From an uncultured Gammaproteobacteria bacterium (GTDB lineage: Bacteria; Pseudomonadota; Gammaproteobacteria; Pseudomonadales; Halieaceae), in contig CABYJX010000003.1 in the NCBI GenBank assembly GCA_902519405.1, forward strand, positions 26,104 through 90,103: a stretch of 64,000 nucleotides of DNA, given 5' to 3'. Positions 29,268-37,735 of the stretch are shown here, in pieces. The notes below the pieces were generated by a model that ran no database searches, had not been told where the DNA came from, and worked only from the letters and a program-made list of their open reading frames with translations. Every line of letters begins with the position of its first letter. Position 1 is the first letter of the stretch. The translations under genes and the position numbers were made by a program.

Positions 29268-31396
29268 TTTTCTATCAATTTCATTTCTCTAACTCGAGCA
29301 CGCATATCTTTACTGACCTCTCTTAGCTGGTTGTCATCATACAATGCTCTAGGGGTGATAATCACGACGAGCTCTGTGCGGATACCAGATTTAATGCCTT
29401 TACCAAAAGCCGCTCCCAAAACAGGAATCTTGTGAAGCCAAGGAACACCCTCTCCACTTTTTGACGCATTGTCGCGAATGAGTCCACCCAACACCACAGA
29501 CTCGCCAGAGCGAACCGAGACCTTACTCTGAATCTCTCGGTTCATGAAACTACGCTGCCCAGTAGCAGCATCCTCTAACCCTACGTCAGTAACCGATTGA
29601 GAAACCTCCATCGTTACCAAACCTCCAGCGTTTACAGAGGGGGTCACTGTTAACTGAACACCAGTATCCCTATACTCAATACTCTGGATAGAATTACCCC
29701 CATCCGTAAAAGCGGTCCCCGTAAGGATAGGCACTTGGTCACCCACCTGAATAGTAGCCGTGCTATTGTCTAGCACCATGACGGAGGGAGAAGAGATCAC
29801 GTTAACCAATGATTCACTTGACAGCATATTTAACACACCACTGATCCCTCCACTGGAATTTGCGACGGTATAATTAAAACCGGGGTAGGTACCGGATGGA
29901 GTTCCGGAAGAACTCAAACCACCGAAACCTGAATAATCAGAGCCACCCAGCCCCCCACTTCTGAAGGCCCATTCCAATCCGTATCGTAATTTATCCGTGA
30001 GCGTGACTTCCAAAATACTGGCCTCAATCAAAATCTGTGTGGCGGCTACGTCGAGTTTTTCTAACGCCGCCTCTATCTTTCGAAACTGCATCCCAGTGGA
30101 GTAAATCATTAACGAGTTATTTTCCTCATCTGCTACCACACGCACATCGTCGATAATTGAATTATAATTAGCGCTGTTAGACACAACCGAGACACCCTCT
30201 GCAGCTGCAGCACTCTGTCCTGTTCCAATATTCTCGGGTTTCATCCCTGGAGCAACTCCACCATTGCTACTCCCTCTTCGCCCATTTCCACTGGAGGAAC
30301 TGGTAGCACCGCGAGAATATATTTTTGTCAAAAGTACTGCCAAGCGCTCCGACGTCGTATTCTGAACGGGGTAGACGTAAAGCCTTTTTTCACCAAAACT
30401 TGTCTCCGGATTATCAAGTCTCTCTATCCACTTGCGTACGGTATCTAGATAGTGAGCCCTGGGAGTAACCACGAGAATACTTGCAAGGCGAGCAAACGGT
30501 ATAATTCTGACCATCGGCGCGAGGTCTTCGACCATTTCTTGACTACCTGTCATACCCGACTTTGCATCCGATCCCGAGGACTTTCCCAACAAAACATTTA
30601 GTGCTTCGGCCGTCTCTTCTACCCCACTATTTCGAATGGGGAATAATCCAACCGACATTCCCGCCATTCGATCCACATCGAATGTTTGTACTATATCTAA
30701 CCAGCCTGAGAGCTGCGCACGGGTTCCTGCCAACATCAATAAGTTTCGAACATTATCCACGCGTACAAAAGCTGTTTCGTCAGCTAGAGGCCTAAGAATC
30801 TCTTCCATATCTGAGGCGCCAATATATTCCAACGAGACGATGACGGTGCTGTAACCGGCATCTGCGTCCTTTGGATTGCCCACCGATGGATAAAGCTTAG
30901 ATCCTCGTCCGGACTCTGTTATCAAATATCTGTTGTCCTCATCTTTGATCATCATAACGCCATTGGCGTTTAGTAGGGATTCCAACACAAACAGCAATTT
31001 ACTCCTTGAGATCGGTGCCTTTGTTCTCAAAGTGACGTTGCCACTAACAGACCCATCCACCACGTAATCTAACTTCAAAATATCAGACATCACCGCATGC
31101 ATCACCTCAGCAAGAGGTGCATTTTCAAAATTAAGTGACACATCGTCTCCCACAAATTGGAGAGGACTTCGAACCTCGGGCATTTTAATCTGTCTGTCAG
31201 TACCCATGTAGATAATAGGTTGATCCTTTCTATCTTTTGTCGACTCCAACTCTTTGACTAGCGATACGGAATTTCTATTTCCCACTTTCCTGTCCAAGAG
31301 AACATTCTCCGATTCACCTTGAAGTAAATTCGAACAGCCACTACACGCCAGATTAACGACCAAGAACAGCCAACAACTACGGCCTATAAAATTCAT
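29264..31396 (-). CDS. gspD: type II secretion system secretin GspD, lipoprotein type
   Basis: The outer-membrane channel of the type II secretion system. Residues about 1-21 are a signal ending in a lipobox (ACSGC, Cys21), so this is a liposecretin. The N0 domain (LNFENAPLAEVMHAVM) and N1-N3 domains (ASDMEEILRPL, then ETAEALNVLLGKS, then SERLAVLLTKIY) follow. The secretin core includes VGDQVPILTG, VLGGLIRD and the closing VPWLHKIPVLGAAFG...LVVIITPRAL. A Gly/Ser/Asn-rich stretch in the N3 region (about 360-400) is normal for the family. It is the last canonical gene of the operon. A lipid anchor would let the secretin reach the outer membrane without a separate pilotin (inference, by analogy with HxcQ of Pseudomonas). 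Confidence 0.95.
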   Translation of the reverse strand: MNFIGRSCWLFLVVNLACSGCSNLLQGESENVLLDRKVGNRNSVSLVKELESTKDRKDQPIIYMGTDRQIKMPEVRSPLQFVGDDVSLNFENAPLAEVMHAVMSDILKLDYVVDGSVSGNVTLRTKAPISRSKLLFVLESLLNANGVMMIKDEDNRYLITESGRGSKLYPSVGNPKDADAGYSTVIVSLEYIGASDMEEILRPLADETAFVRVDNVRNLLMLAGTRAQLSGWLDIVQTFDVDRMAGMSVGLFPIRNSGVEETAEALNVLLGKSSGSDAKSGMTGSQEMVEDLAPMVRIIPFARLASILVVTPRAHYLDTVRKWIERLDNPETSFGEKRLYVYPVQNTTSERLAVLLTKIYSRGATSSSSGNGRRGSSNGGVAPGMKPENIGTGQSAAAAEGVSVVSNSANYNSIIDDVRVVADEENNSLMIYSTGMQFRKIEAALEKLDVAATQILIEASILEVTLTDKLRYGLEWAFRSGGLGGSDYSGFGGLSSSGTPSGTYPGFNYTVANSSGGISGVLNMLSSESLVNVISSPSVMVLDNSTATIQVGDQVPILTGTAFTDGGNSIQSIEYRDTGVQLTVTPSVNAGGLVTMEVSQSVTDVGLEDAATGQRSFMNREIQSKVSVRSGESVVLGGLIRDNASKSGEGVPWLHKIPVLGAAFGKGIKSGIRTELVVIITPRALYDDNQLREVSKDMRARVREMKLIEK

Positions 31397-31415
31397 AAAA
31401 TATTCCCTGAGTTCA

Positions 31416-32078
31416 TTATTTAGCCCAACTACCGACAGTTATTTCACTTACAAAGTTACTTTTTTTACGACAGATACTGGGATCCATTTTACAGGCGAGT
31501 GGATTGGCTCGTCTAAGATGACGATCATCTTTGTGGGATCCATATGTGAATACCACCTTCTCCTCATCTACCTCAGATAACGTCCAGCCATCGAGTATAG
31601 ACTCTCCTATTAAAAGGCGAACTTCCTTACCATCCATATTAAGAATCGCCCCACCTGTATCACCTCCACCAAAAATTCCCACTACATTCACGTGCTGCGA
31701 TATCTTTTTGGGAGGCTTTGGTGCTGCGGCTACCACTTTTGGTTTAGGACTTTGTTTTTCTTCTACTACTTGTGGCTTTGGCTCTAAATCGATAGCCTCT
31801 CGTTTTCGCGTTTCCCAAAACAAAGGCCTCTCAATCAACTCTCGCAATAAATCGGGAGAGATGTCAGCATTGTCGACGGCGCTTATCACCTCCAAAATTT
31901 CGGACAGAGGAGGCTTTGGTTTTGGCGAGGAATCAGCAAAAATTTGAAAAGCTCCAACTATTATCTGTATACACAAAATTGCTAAAAAAAAGATCAGACA
32001 CAGCTCAATGCGACGCTCGAAACAAAGAGGTGCATCTTTAACACGATATCTCTCTAAAACAATATCAATTGAAATCAC
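31416..32078 (-). CDS. gspC: type II secretion system protein GspC (XpsN-like, no PDZ domain)
   Basis: The inner-membrane clamp linking the secretin to the inner-membrane platform. One membrane helix lies at about residues 27-48 (IFFLAILCIQIIVGAF). A Pro/Lys-rich linker (about 95-130) leads to the homology-region domain, VNVVGIFGGGDTGGAILNMDGKEVRLLIGESI. It ends at 220 residues after a short tail with two Cys (LACKMDPSIC), without PDZ or coiled-coil domain. This matches the XpsN/GspC type located just before gspD. It overlaps gspM by four bases and precedes gspD by 19. Confidence 0.82.
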   Translation of the reverse strand: MISIDIVLERYRVKDAPLCFERRIELCLIFFLAILCIQIIVGAFQIFADSSPKPKPPLSEILEVISAVDNADISPDLLRELIERPLFWETRKREAIDLEPKPQVVEEKQSPKPKVVAAAPKPPKKISQHVNVVGIFGGGDTGGAILNMDGKEVRLLIGESILDGWTLSEVDEEKVVFTYGSHKDDRHLRRANPLACKMDPSICRKKSNFVSEITVGSWAK

Positions 32079-32641
32079 TGAACCACCCTAAGCGAGGTTA
32101 GTTTGAATCTTGCCGTCACGGTCTGCCGATAGTTAGTTTGAGCAGCACTCTTTCTACGATTGGGATAAACATTTAATGACTCTATCAATACTAACGGGCG
32201 ATAGGCATCTAACCCTGTCAAAGCAAGATCTAATTCTTGAATAGTACCTACGGAAGTTACATTCAAGCCAATAAGATCAAATCTTCCTTCTCTCCGTATT
32301 TTTTGTAACTGACTATTAGATACAGTCAATCCTGCTTCTATCATAATTCTTCTCAACTCCGCTTGAAGAGCCGCTGAAATAACAGACTCCTGCTCCGTAG
32401 ACGGATAAACAAGTGATTTACTTCCATCACTAACTATCAAAAGCGATTCCTTCATCTTCTCCTCAGACTCAATGAGCCCAAGCAGTCGAGAAATTCTGGG
32501 AGTTATATTCGCTATTTCATCTCGCGATTCTATAGAATGCCCTACTAGAATAGTGGCTAAATGGATAAATGCATATATCGGCAATAAAAAAGTAAACGCA
32601 ATTACCAATGCATCTTTGCGGTAAAAACGAACCCACCTCAT
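32075..32641 (-). CDS. gspM: type II secretion system protein GspM
   Basis: A 188-residue inner-membrane protein with one N-terminal helix (ALVIAFTFLLPIYAFIHLATILVG). A short coiled region and a ferredoxin-like periplasmic domain (about 85-185) follow, as in GspM/PilO-type platform proteins. Identification rests mainly on topology and position between gspL and gspC, since sequence conservation in this family is low. Four-base overlaps on both sides indicate translational coupling. Confidence 0.8.
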   Translation of the reverse strand: MRWVRFYRKDALVIAFTFLLPIYAFIHLATILVGHSIESRDEIANITPRISRLLGLIESEEKMKESLLIVSDGSKSLVYPSTEQESVISAALQAELRRIMIEAGLTVSNSQLQKIRREGRFDLIGLNVTSVGTIQELDLALTGLDAYRPLVLIESLNVYPNRRKSAAQTNYRQTVTARFKLTSLRVVQ

Positions 32642-33657
32642 CGTACGGCCTCATCCTGGATTTCGATATCTAGATTAAACTGCTCCATTCCAGAGTTCCC
32701 TAGCCGGATAATTGCTTGAGGTGCCGTGACGTTTGCGTAATTCTTCTCGTCAGCCAGCTGTCGCATGAGCTTTGCCGCATCTTTAGATTTTCCCCGGAGA
32801 CGAATTTGATTACCTGTTATTCTAAACTCTTGCAAAAAGGCGTCGTCACCCAAGAGCGCGGTCAGTTGCACTAATTGCGCTCGCGGGCTCGGATACTTAC
32901 TCATGAGATCATTCACCGCGTTAACGGTGCGGTTTGCCTCACCAAGCCTTTTACGAAAAACCATCGCCCTTGATGCCTGCTCTCTGACCAACTTTTCTTC
33001 GTTATGTAACTGATCTAATCTAATCTTTTTAACAGCGGCATCGATCCCAATAGAAAGCAACACTCCAGTAAAAAGGAAAAAAGTTAACATAGAGACACGA
33101 ATCAATCTGCGGGTATAACGAGACATACGCAACCTCTCTCCAAAACCTTGAAAGACTACCCAGTGTCCATCTACTCGTGCCCACACCTCGGCTTGGGTTA
33201 AATCTAAAGCATCATACCTAGATCGCAGATAGTCATTGATATCTGAATTGGAAGCAAGAGCCAATCTGACAATAAATTGCCCTGTATCAGACAGTTCACG
33301 CATCCATCCCCAGCTAGTGTCTTCTTGAGCAAATGGGCTACTCGCTATAACCTCATTAACTAGAATAGTTTTAAGCTCTCCCAAACTCATGATTGGTAAA
33401 ATCAGTTTTCTTTCCAAGAATAAAGAATCCGGAAGAGCAATAGCTTCTAGGTCTGCCCCCCCTTCATCGACCTTATTACCGGATTGGTAAATTTCAATAC
33501 TGCTCTCTGAAATTAATTTAATTTTTTCGTCGAAAGGCTTCCTAATGGGAGAATCTTCTCCCCAGAGAAACTCAGTCCAAGACGCTTTCCAGACGCGCAC
33601 AAACTCGCGAGTGTCAATACCAAAAAGCATCCAGTTTTGATTTTTTACCGCCATCAA
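32638..33657 (-). CDS. gspL: type II secretion system protein GspL
   Basis: A 339-residue bitopic protein joining the cytoplasmic ATPase GspE to the platform. The cytoplasmic actin-like part (about 1-190) has the conserved LPIMSLGELKTILVNEVIASSPF stretch, in which most of the family's recognisable sequence lies. One membrane helix follows at about 195-215 (VSMLTFFLFTGVLLSIGI). The periplasmic ferredoxin-like domain ends near 335. It is at the short end of the family (about 340-400). Start is TTG or ATG at 33657/33654. It lies 16 bases after gspK and overlaps gspM. Confidence 0.85.
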   Translation of the reverse strand: MMAVKNQNWMLFGIDTREFVRVWKASWTEFLWGEDSPIRKPFDEKIKLISESSIEIYQSGNKVDEGGADLEAIALPDSLFLERKLILPIMSLGELKTILVNEVIASSPFAQEDTSWGWMRELSDTGQFIVRLALASNSDINDYLRSRYDALDLTQAEVWARVDGHWVVFQGFGERLRMSRYTRRLIRVSMLTFFLFTGVLLSIGIDAAVKKIRLDQLHNEEKLVREQASRAMVFRKRLGEANRTVNAVNDLMSKYPSPRAQLVQLTALLGDDAFLQEFRITGNQIRLRGKSKDAAKLMRQLADEKNYANVTAPQAIIRLGNSGMEQFNLDIEIQDEAVR

Positions 33658-33673
33658 TCTTCCTTATCCTTTA

Positions 33674-34519
33674 TCAAAGCGCTTGGTCAAGATATATTCT
33701 GGCAGGCTCAACACGCCAAGATTTCCACCTAATGGCGGAACCCGTCCTCGCGCCTCGCTTGATCCATTGCCGGCGCAGCCATTTCTTGCCCGAATGTTCT
33801 ATTATTGCATCTACTCTCAGGCTTCGACTAGATGACAAAAGTACGGTATCCAGAGGGACTAGATTAAGTTCCTCTTCGGTGAAACGATTTGCTTCTATCA
33901 AAATATCTTTTATAAATCGCGGCATAAAAATACTGGGGGGCTCACCTCTATTTTGTGTTACAGGACCAACATATATATGATCTCGAAAAGCATCATATAT
34001 TCTCCTATCCACCCCTGGTGCCAAGAGGATATCCTCTAATGTCCTTAGAACGGAATCACGTCTGCCCTCAGACTTCAATTCGTTTCTCCAAGAGCCAATA
34101 TCTGCAGAAACAGTCTCGGCCTCTAGTACGTTAATCCCCCGCTTCATTAGAAGGTTCTGGAGAACATCAACAGATACGGTTCGAAGATTGAGTAACGCTT
34201 CGCTAGGTAGTGCCGTTAGGACTACTCGTTTGAAACCCACCTGATAGGTATTAGAATGCTCCAAAATAAATTGACCGTCAGATTCCTCTTCCCTAATCAG
34301 ATCTGCTAGAAATAATAGCGTAGCTCCATCTCCAGCGGCCACAGCTACTGATTGTGCTGCATGAACCTGGGCAAGCTTCAGATCGACTCTCGCGTGCGAG
34401 ACAATCCCTGCCACCAGTAAGGACATCGCAGCAACAAACCAGAGCACTAGTGCTAAGGCTATCCCATGTTCATATCTGAGATTTCTCAACCACTTACCCT
34501 CATAACTAGATCGGGCCAA
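33674..34519 (-). CDS. gspK: type II secretion minor pseudopilin GspK
   Basis: A tip pseudopilin, 281 residues. The N-terminal hydrophobic helix EHGIALALVLWFVAAMSLLVAGI follows a short basic leader, and residues 18-19 (HG before IALAL) fit a prepilin peptidase site. The globular region includes the helix-rich insert typical of GspK (LLAPGVDRRIYDAF, and later FTEEELNLVPLDTVLL, a SAM-like fold). GspK lacks the canonical Glu5 in most species; the corresponding residue here is also not Glu. It starts inside the end of gspJ (34-base overlap). Confidence 0.85.
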   Translation of the reverse strand: MARSSYEGKWLRNLRYEHGIALALVLWFVAAMSLLVAGIVSHARVDLKLAQVHAAQSVAVAAGDGATLLFLADLIREEESDGQFILEHSNTYQVGFKRVVLTALPSEALLNLRTVSVDVLQNLLMKRGINVLEAETVSADIGSWRNELKSEGRRDSVLRTLEDILLAPGVDRRIYDAFRDHIYVGPVTQNRGEPPSIFMPRFIKDILIEANRFTEEELNLVPLDTVLLSSSRSLRVDAIIEHSGKKWLRRQWIKRGARTGSAIRWKSWRVEPARIYLDQAL

Positions 34520-35115
34520 TATCTCTGAGAGGAGCGAATTACAAATTTGACTTTATCAGGGATATTTCCAGAGCTATTCCAGACATTTCTCCACTTTCCA
34601 TCAACTTGAGACCAACAACTCATATTAAAAATTTCAAGATTTTCTACGAGCACTCGAGATGGTTTGTTTTGCCATTTGTCTGGCGTGCGACTATCGGCCA
34701 GCTGCCACTGCAGAAATAACTTATTTTCCGTCTCATAAACTCTAAAAAAATAACTACCCCCGTAATCCTCACCAAATTTAGCTGTTGAACGCCATTCCAC
34801 TTCGGAGCGCCCTTTCATCAGAAAATAACCTCCGTCGACGCCACCTCCGTCTCCTGATCCAAGAGTCATTGTACTCATTTCAGAGACAACTGTTCCTGCA
34901 AAAGCATTACGCAAAAAAGTACTAACAGCTCGAATTTCATCTACTCGACTAATAACGCGCTGTAATGAGTTTTGTGTATTGCCGAAGGTTCGCAACGCAC
35001 TGACAGTCGCAGAGAGGATGAGAGTCATTAGTGTAATTGCAATTAACACTTCAACTAGGGTGAATCCCTTTTGCGCGGAGTCTCCCGATATGATGGAGGA
35101 CTGAATTTCAGACAT
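34486..35115 (-). CDS. gspJ: type II secretion minor pseudopilin GspJ
   Basis: A 209-residue type IV pilin-like protein. The leader ends AQKG and the mature part starts FTLVEVLIAITLMTLIL, a classic prepilin peptidase site with Glu5. The body is a single beta-rich domain with the LFLQWQLAD and NLEIFNMSCW strands, and the length fits GspJ. It follows gspI without a gap (35115/35116). GspJ joins GspI and GspK at the pseudopilus tip. Confidence 0.88.
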   Translation of the reverse strand: MSEIQSSIISGDSAQKGFTLVEVLIAITLMTLILSATVSALRTFGNTQNSLQRVISRVDEIRAVSTFLRNAFAGTVVSEMSTMTLGSGDGGGVDGGYFLMKGRSEVEWRSTAKFGEDYGGSYFFRVYETENKLFLQWQLADSRTPDKWQNKPSRVLVENLEIFNMSCWSQVDGKWRNVWNSSGNIPDKVKFVIRSSQRYWPDLVMRVSG

Positions 35116-35541
35116 TTAGGGAATAATCTCTTCTTGAAAAGTTCGAGTTCGAACGCCCTCAACAACTGACGATAATTCAAACTTCCTTTCCCGCCGCCCA
35201 TCAATCCAACCGACCTCAATATCAATACTCTGGATTGCTCCAGGAAATAGAATATCAAATGGAATATCAATCGGTGATGCAGCCACCTTCCAAGAAAAAC
35301 CACCCTCTGTCTCCCCTTTCCAACTACCACCCTCCGTAGGTACTTGGCCATATTCAACTAGTAAAGATCTAGCAAGCTCAACACTAAATACATAGCGCTC
35401 GTCGGTTCTTACATTGCGAGTCGCACCGGAGACCGCCTGATAAAGCACTCCTAAAGTCATTGATAAGATGGAAAGCGCAACCAACATTTCTAATAAAGAA
35501 AAACCGCAATGACGTATTTTTGATGGAAAATTAGTCCACAT
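35116..35541 (-). CDS. gspI: type II secretion minor pseudopilin GspI
   Basis: A 141-residue protein with a prepilin signature: a basic leader ending CG, then FSLLEMLVALSILSMTLGVLYQ with Glu5. The remainder is a short beta domain. Position between gspH and gspJ and the small size give the assignment. The start overlaps the end of gspH by 11 bases. Confidence 0.88.
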   Translation of the reverse strand: MWTNFPSKIRHCGFSLLEMLVALSILSMTLGVLYQAVSGATRNVRTDERYVFSVELARSLLVEYGQVPTEGGSWKGETEGGFSWKVAASPIDIPFDILFPGAIQSIDIEVGWIDGRRERKFELSSVVEGVRTRTFQEEIIP

Positions 35542-35989
35542 TTAATAGACTCTGACTAACCCGACCTAAAAGCCAATCTACCGTTAGTCTTACCCCTCTG
35601 GATTTTCCAATGATATCGATCTGTCCACCACTACTATCCCCTTGTGGGTAAAATCTTATTACTCCCAAGCCGTTCTGGTTCACTTCACGCGCTGTCTTTC
35701 CAGATAAATTTACTGACTCTGGAAAAACAACAAAATTATCTTTCAAGGAAACTTTTCTGGTTTTCAAATCAAAAACCACATCCTGAGAGACACCAGTCAC
35801 AATGGCGGCATAACGAGCAGATACCAACAGTGAAATCGTTTCTCTGATAGCAGATCTGTACTGCATACCCTCGTAGAATCGAGAGCCATAGGGAACTGAC
35901 GCGACCAGCAACATGGATACAATAACTAAAACTATCAAAAGCTCTAGGAGAGAAAAACCTCGTTCTCTTGAAGTTGAGCAAACTTTCAT
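35531..35989 (-). CDS. gspH: type II secretion minor pseudopilin GspH
   Basis: A 152-residue pseudopilin with the peptidase site RG/FSLLELLIVLVIVSMLL and Glu5, followed by the ETISLLVSARYAAIVTG helix and beta strands typical of GspH. It lies 52 bases after gspG. Overlap with gspI suggests coupled translation. Confidence 0.88.
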   Translation of the reverse strand: MKVCSTSRERGFSLLELLIVLVIVSMLLVASVPYGSRFYEGMQYRSAIRETISLLVSARYAAIVTGVSQDVVFDLKTRKVSLKDNFVVFPESVNLSGKTAREVNQNGLGVIRFYPQGDSSGGQIDIIGKSRGVRLTVDWLLGRVSQSLLNVD

Positions 35990-36041
35990 ACTTGGCCTGC
36001 CTAGCGCCTCCTGTAATTTCAGTTATGACTCCGAAAAATTT

Positions 36042-36479
36042 CTAATTCCAATTCTTAATATCAGTATCTTCTTTGTCTCCACCGGGCGTTCCATTTTTTC
36101 CATAGCTTGTAATATCGAATTCCGCATGCTCACCCGGAAACTTGTAAAAATATTCCTTTTTCCAGGGGTCCTTGGGTATATCACCCTTCAAGTAGGGCCC
36201 ATTCCAACCATCTGCGCCACTGGGTTTTTTAATCAATGCTTCAAGACCATCCATAGTGGACGGATAATTACCAACATCCAGACTATACATCTCTAGGGCT
36301 TGCTCAAAGTCCTTTATTTGGATCATTGCGGTTTTACTTTTAGCACCTCCTAATTGATTTAAAACTTGCGGACCAACCAGACTCATTAGTAATCCCATTA
36401 TGGCCAAAACTACTAACAGTTCTAGAAGTGAAAATCCCAGCTGGCGCCGCTGAGGGCCGGTGTACCGAATTTTAATCAT
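36042..36479 (-). CDS. gspG: type II secretion major pseudopilin GspG
   Basis: The main subunit of the pseudopilus, 145 residues. The leader ends QLG, followed by FSLLELLVVLAIMGLLMSLVGP. The conserved GspG C-terminal part is clear: DVGNYPSTMDGLEALI, WNGPYLKGDIPKDPWK and the calcium-site loop region FDITSYGKNGTPGG. Complete and standard length. Confidence 0.96.
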   Translation of the reverse strand: MIKIRYTGPQRRQLGFSLLELLVVLAIMGLLMSLVGPQVLNQLGGAKSKTAMIQIKDFEQALEMYSLDVGNYPSTMDGLEALIKKPSGADGWNGPYLKGDIPKDPWKKEYFYKFPGEHAEFDITSYGKNGTPGGDKEDTDIKNWN

Positions 36480-36525
36480 GAGTTATTTCCCTTTCTAAAA
36501 TACTTCAAATACTTCGACGCATAAA

Positions 36526-37725
36526 TCAGATTGCCAAATCATTTACAGACATAATTCCCATCAAGATAGCAATAATAATAGACGCGATCATAGCGCCCAT
36601 CATAAGGATCAATACTGGCTCCAAGAAAGCGAGGCCTCTTTTAACTCCAGATTGGACATGATCATCAAAAACTTTAGCCAACTCGAGCATCATTTTATCT
36701 AAGTTACCGGACTCCTCGCCAACACGAATCATTTGTATGACCATGGGAGTAAAGAGTTTATTTTGATCTAATGCAGCAGAAATCCGCTGTCCCGCCTTAA
36801 CCGTTGGACCCAGTACCTGGAGGGATTCTCGAATAATTTGATTGTCTACTGTATCGACTGATATGGAAATTGCTTTTAACATCGATACCCCATTCACTAA
36901 TAACGTGCCCAGCGCACGAGCAAATTTTGCGATCTCAAACTCAAACAAAATATTCCCAATTAGCGGCAGCTCTAACAACTTACGATGGAGGGTTTCTCTA
37001 CCTTGATCACCGGCCAGCCATTGCTTTAAAATCCAGCCCATAGCAAACATCAAAAAAAGCAGGAGCCAACCCCAGGAGGCCATAAAATCTCCTAGATTAA
37101 TTACTACTCTGGTTATCGCTGGCAAAGCCTCTCCCATGTCTGCAAAAAGGGCTTCAAATTGAGGCACCACAAAACCCAGCATAAAGGCAACCGAAAGTAC
37201 GGCAACAAATAACAAGATGGCCGGATAAATCAGAGCAGAAACAACCGTATCCCGATTAGCTTTGGCTTGCTCGAGATATTCTACCAAACGATCAAGTATC
37301 TCGGACATTTGTCCACTAGCTTCTCCTGCACGAATCATACTGATATAAAATCCACCAAAGGTGTCTTGATAGTTTTCAAGAGATACGCTGAGAGACTTCC
37401 CGCCTTTCACCGACTTCAATAGATCACTTAGAAGAAAACGGCTTGTCGGTTGATTTGCCATATCTATGAGTACTTTCAGCGATTTATCCAAAGGTAGGCC
37501 CGCTCTGAGCATGACCGCGAGCTCTGTGGTGAAAGATAATAATTCTGCTCTGCTTAAAACACCACTAGCTTCATCGAGCTCTTGCTCTGAATCTTCCTGC
37601 AGTTTTAGTAGTGTCAGTCCCTGCGCGCGCAAATGTGTCGCCACAAACTCGGGTCCAGGGGCATCGATAACCCCATCGCGTGGCTTTCCATCCTGACCGA
37701 TTGCTTTATAGTGAAACTCAGCCAC
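36526..37725 (-). CDS. gspF: type II secretion inner-membrane platform protein GspF
   Basis: A polytopic platform protein with two homologous cytoplasmic domains of the T2SSF family. The first has the GLPLDKSLKVLIDMA stretch, the second the GVSMLKAISISVDTV stretch, and three membrane helices lie around 165-190, 220-240 and 370-395. The signature FGGFYISMIRAGEASGQMSEIL is intact. The frame is open back to 37773, inside gspE. I prefer the GTG at 37725 because the protein then begins with the family-typical (M)AEFHYKAIGQDG and clears the gspE stop by ten bases. Confidence 0.93.
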   Translation of the reverse strand: MAEFHYKAIGQDGKPRDGVIDAPGPEFVATHLRAQGLTLLKLQEDSEQELDEASGVLSRAELLSFTTELAVMLRAGLPLDKSLKVLIDMANQPTSRFLLSDLLKSVKGGKSLSVSLENYQDTFGGFYISMIRAGEASGQMSEILDRLVEYLEQAKANRDTVVSALIYPAILLFVAVLSVAFMLGFVVPQFEALFADMGEALPAITRVVINLGDFMASWGWLLLFLMFAMGWILKQWLAGDQGRETLHRKLLELPLIGNILFEFEIAKFARALGTLLVNGVSMLKAISISVDTVDNQIIRESLQVLGPTVKAGQRISAALDQNKLFTPMVIQMIRVGEESGNLDKMMLELAKVFDDHVQSGVKRGLAFLEPVLILMMGAMIASIIIAILMGIMSVNDLAI

Positions 37726-37735
37726 TTTGCTTAAC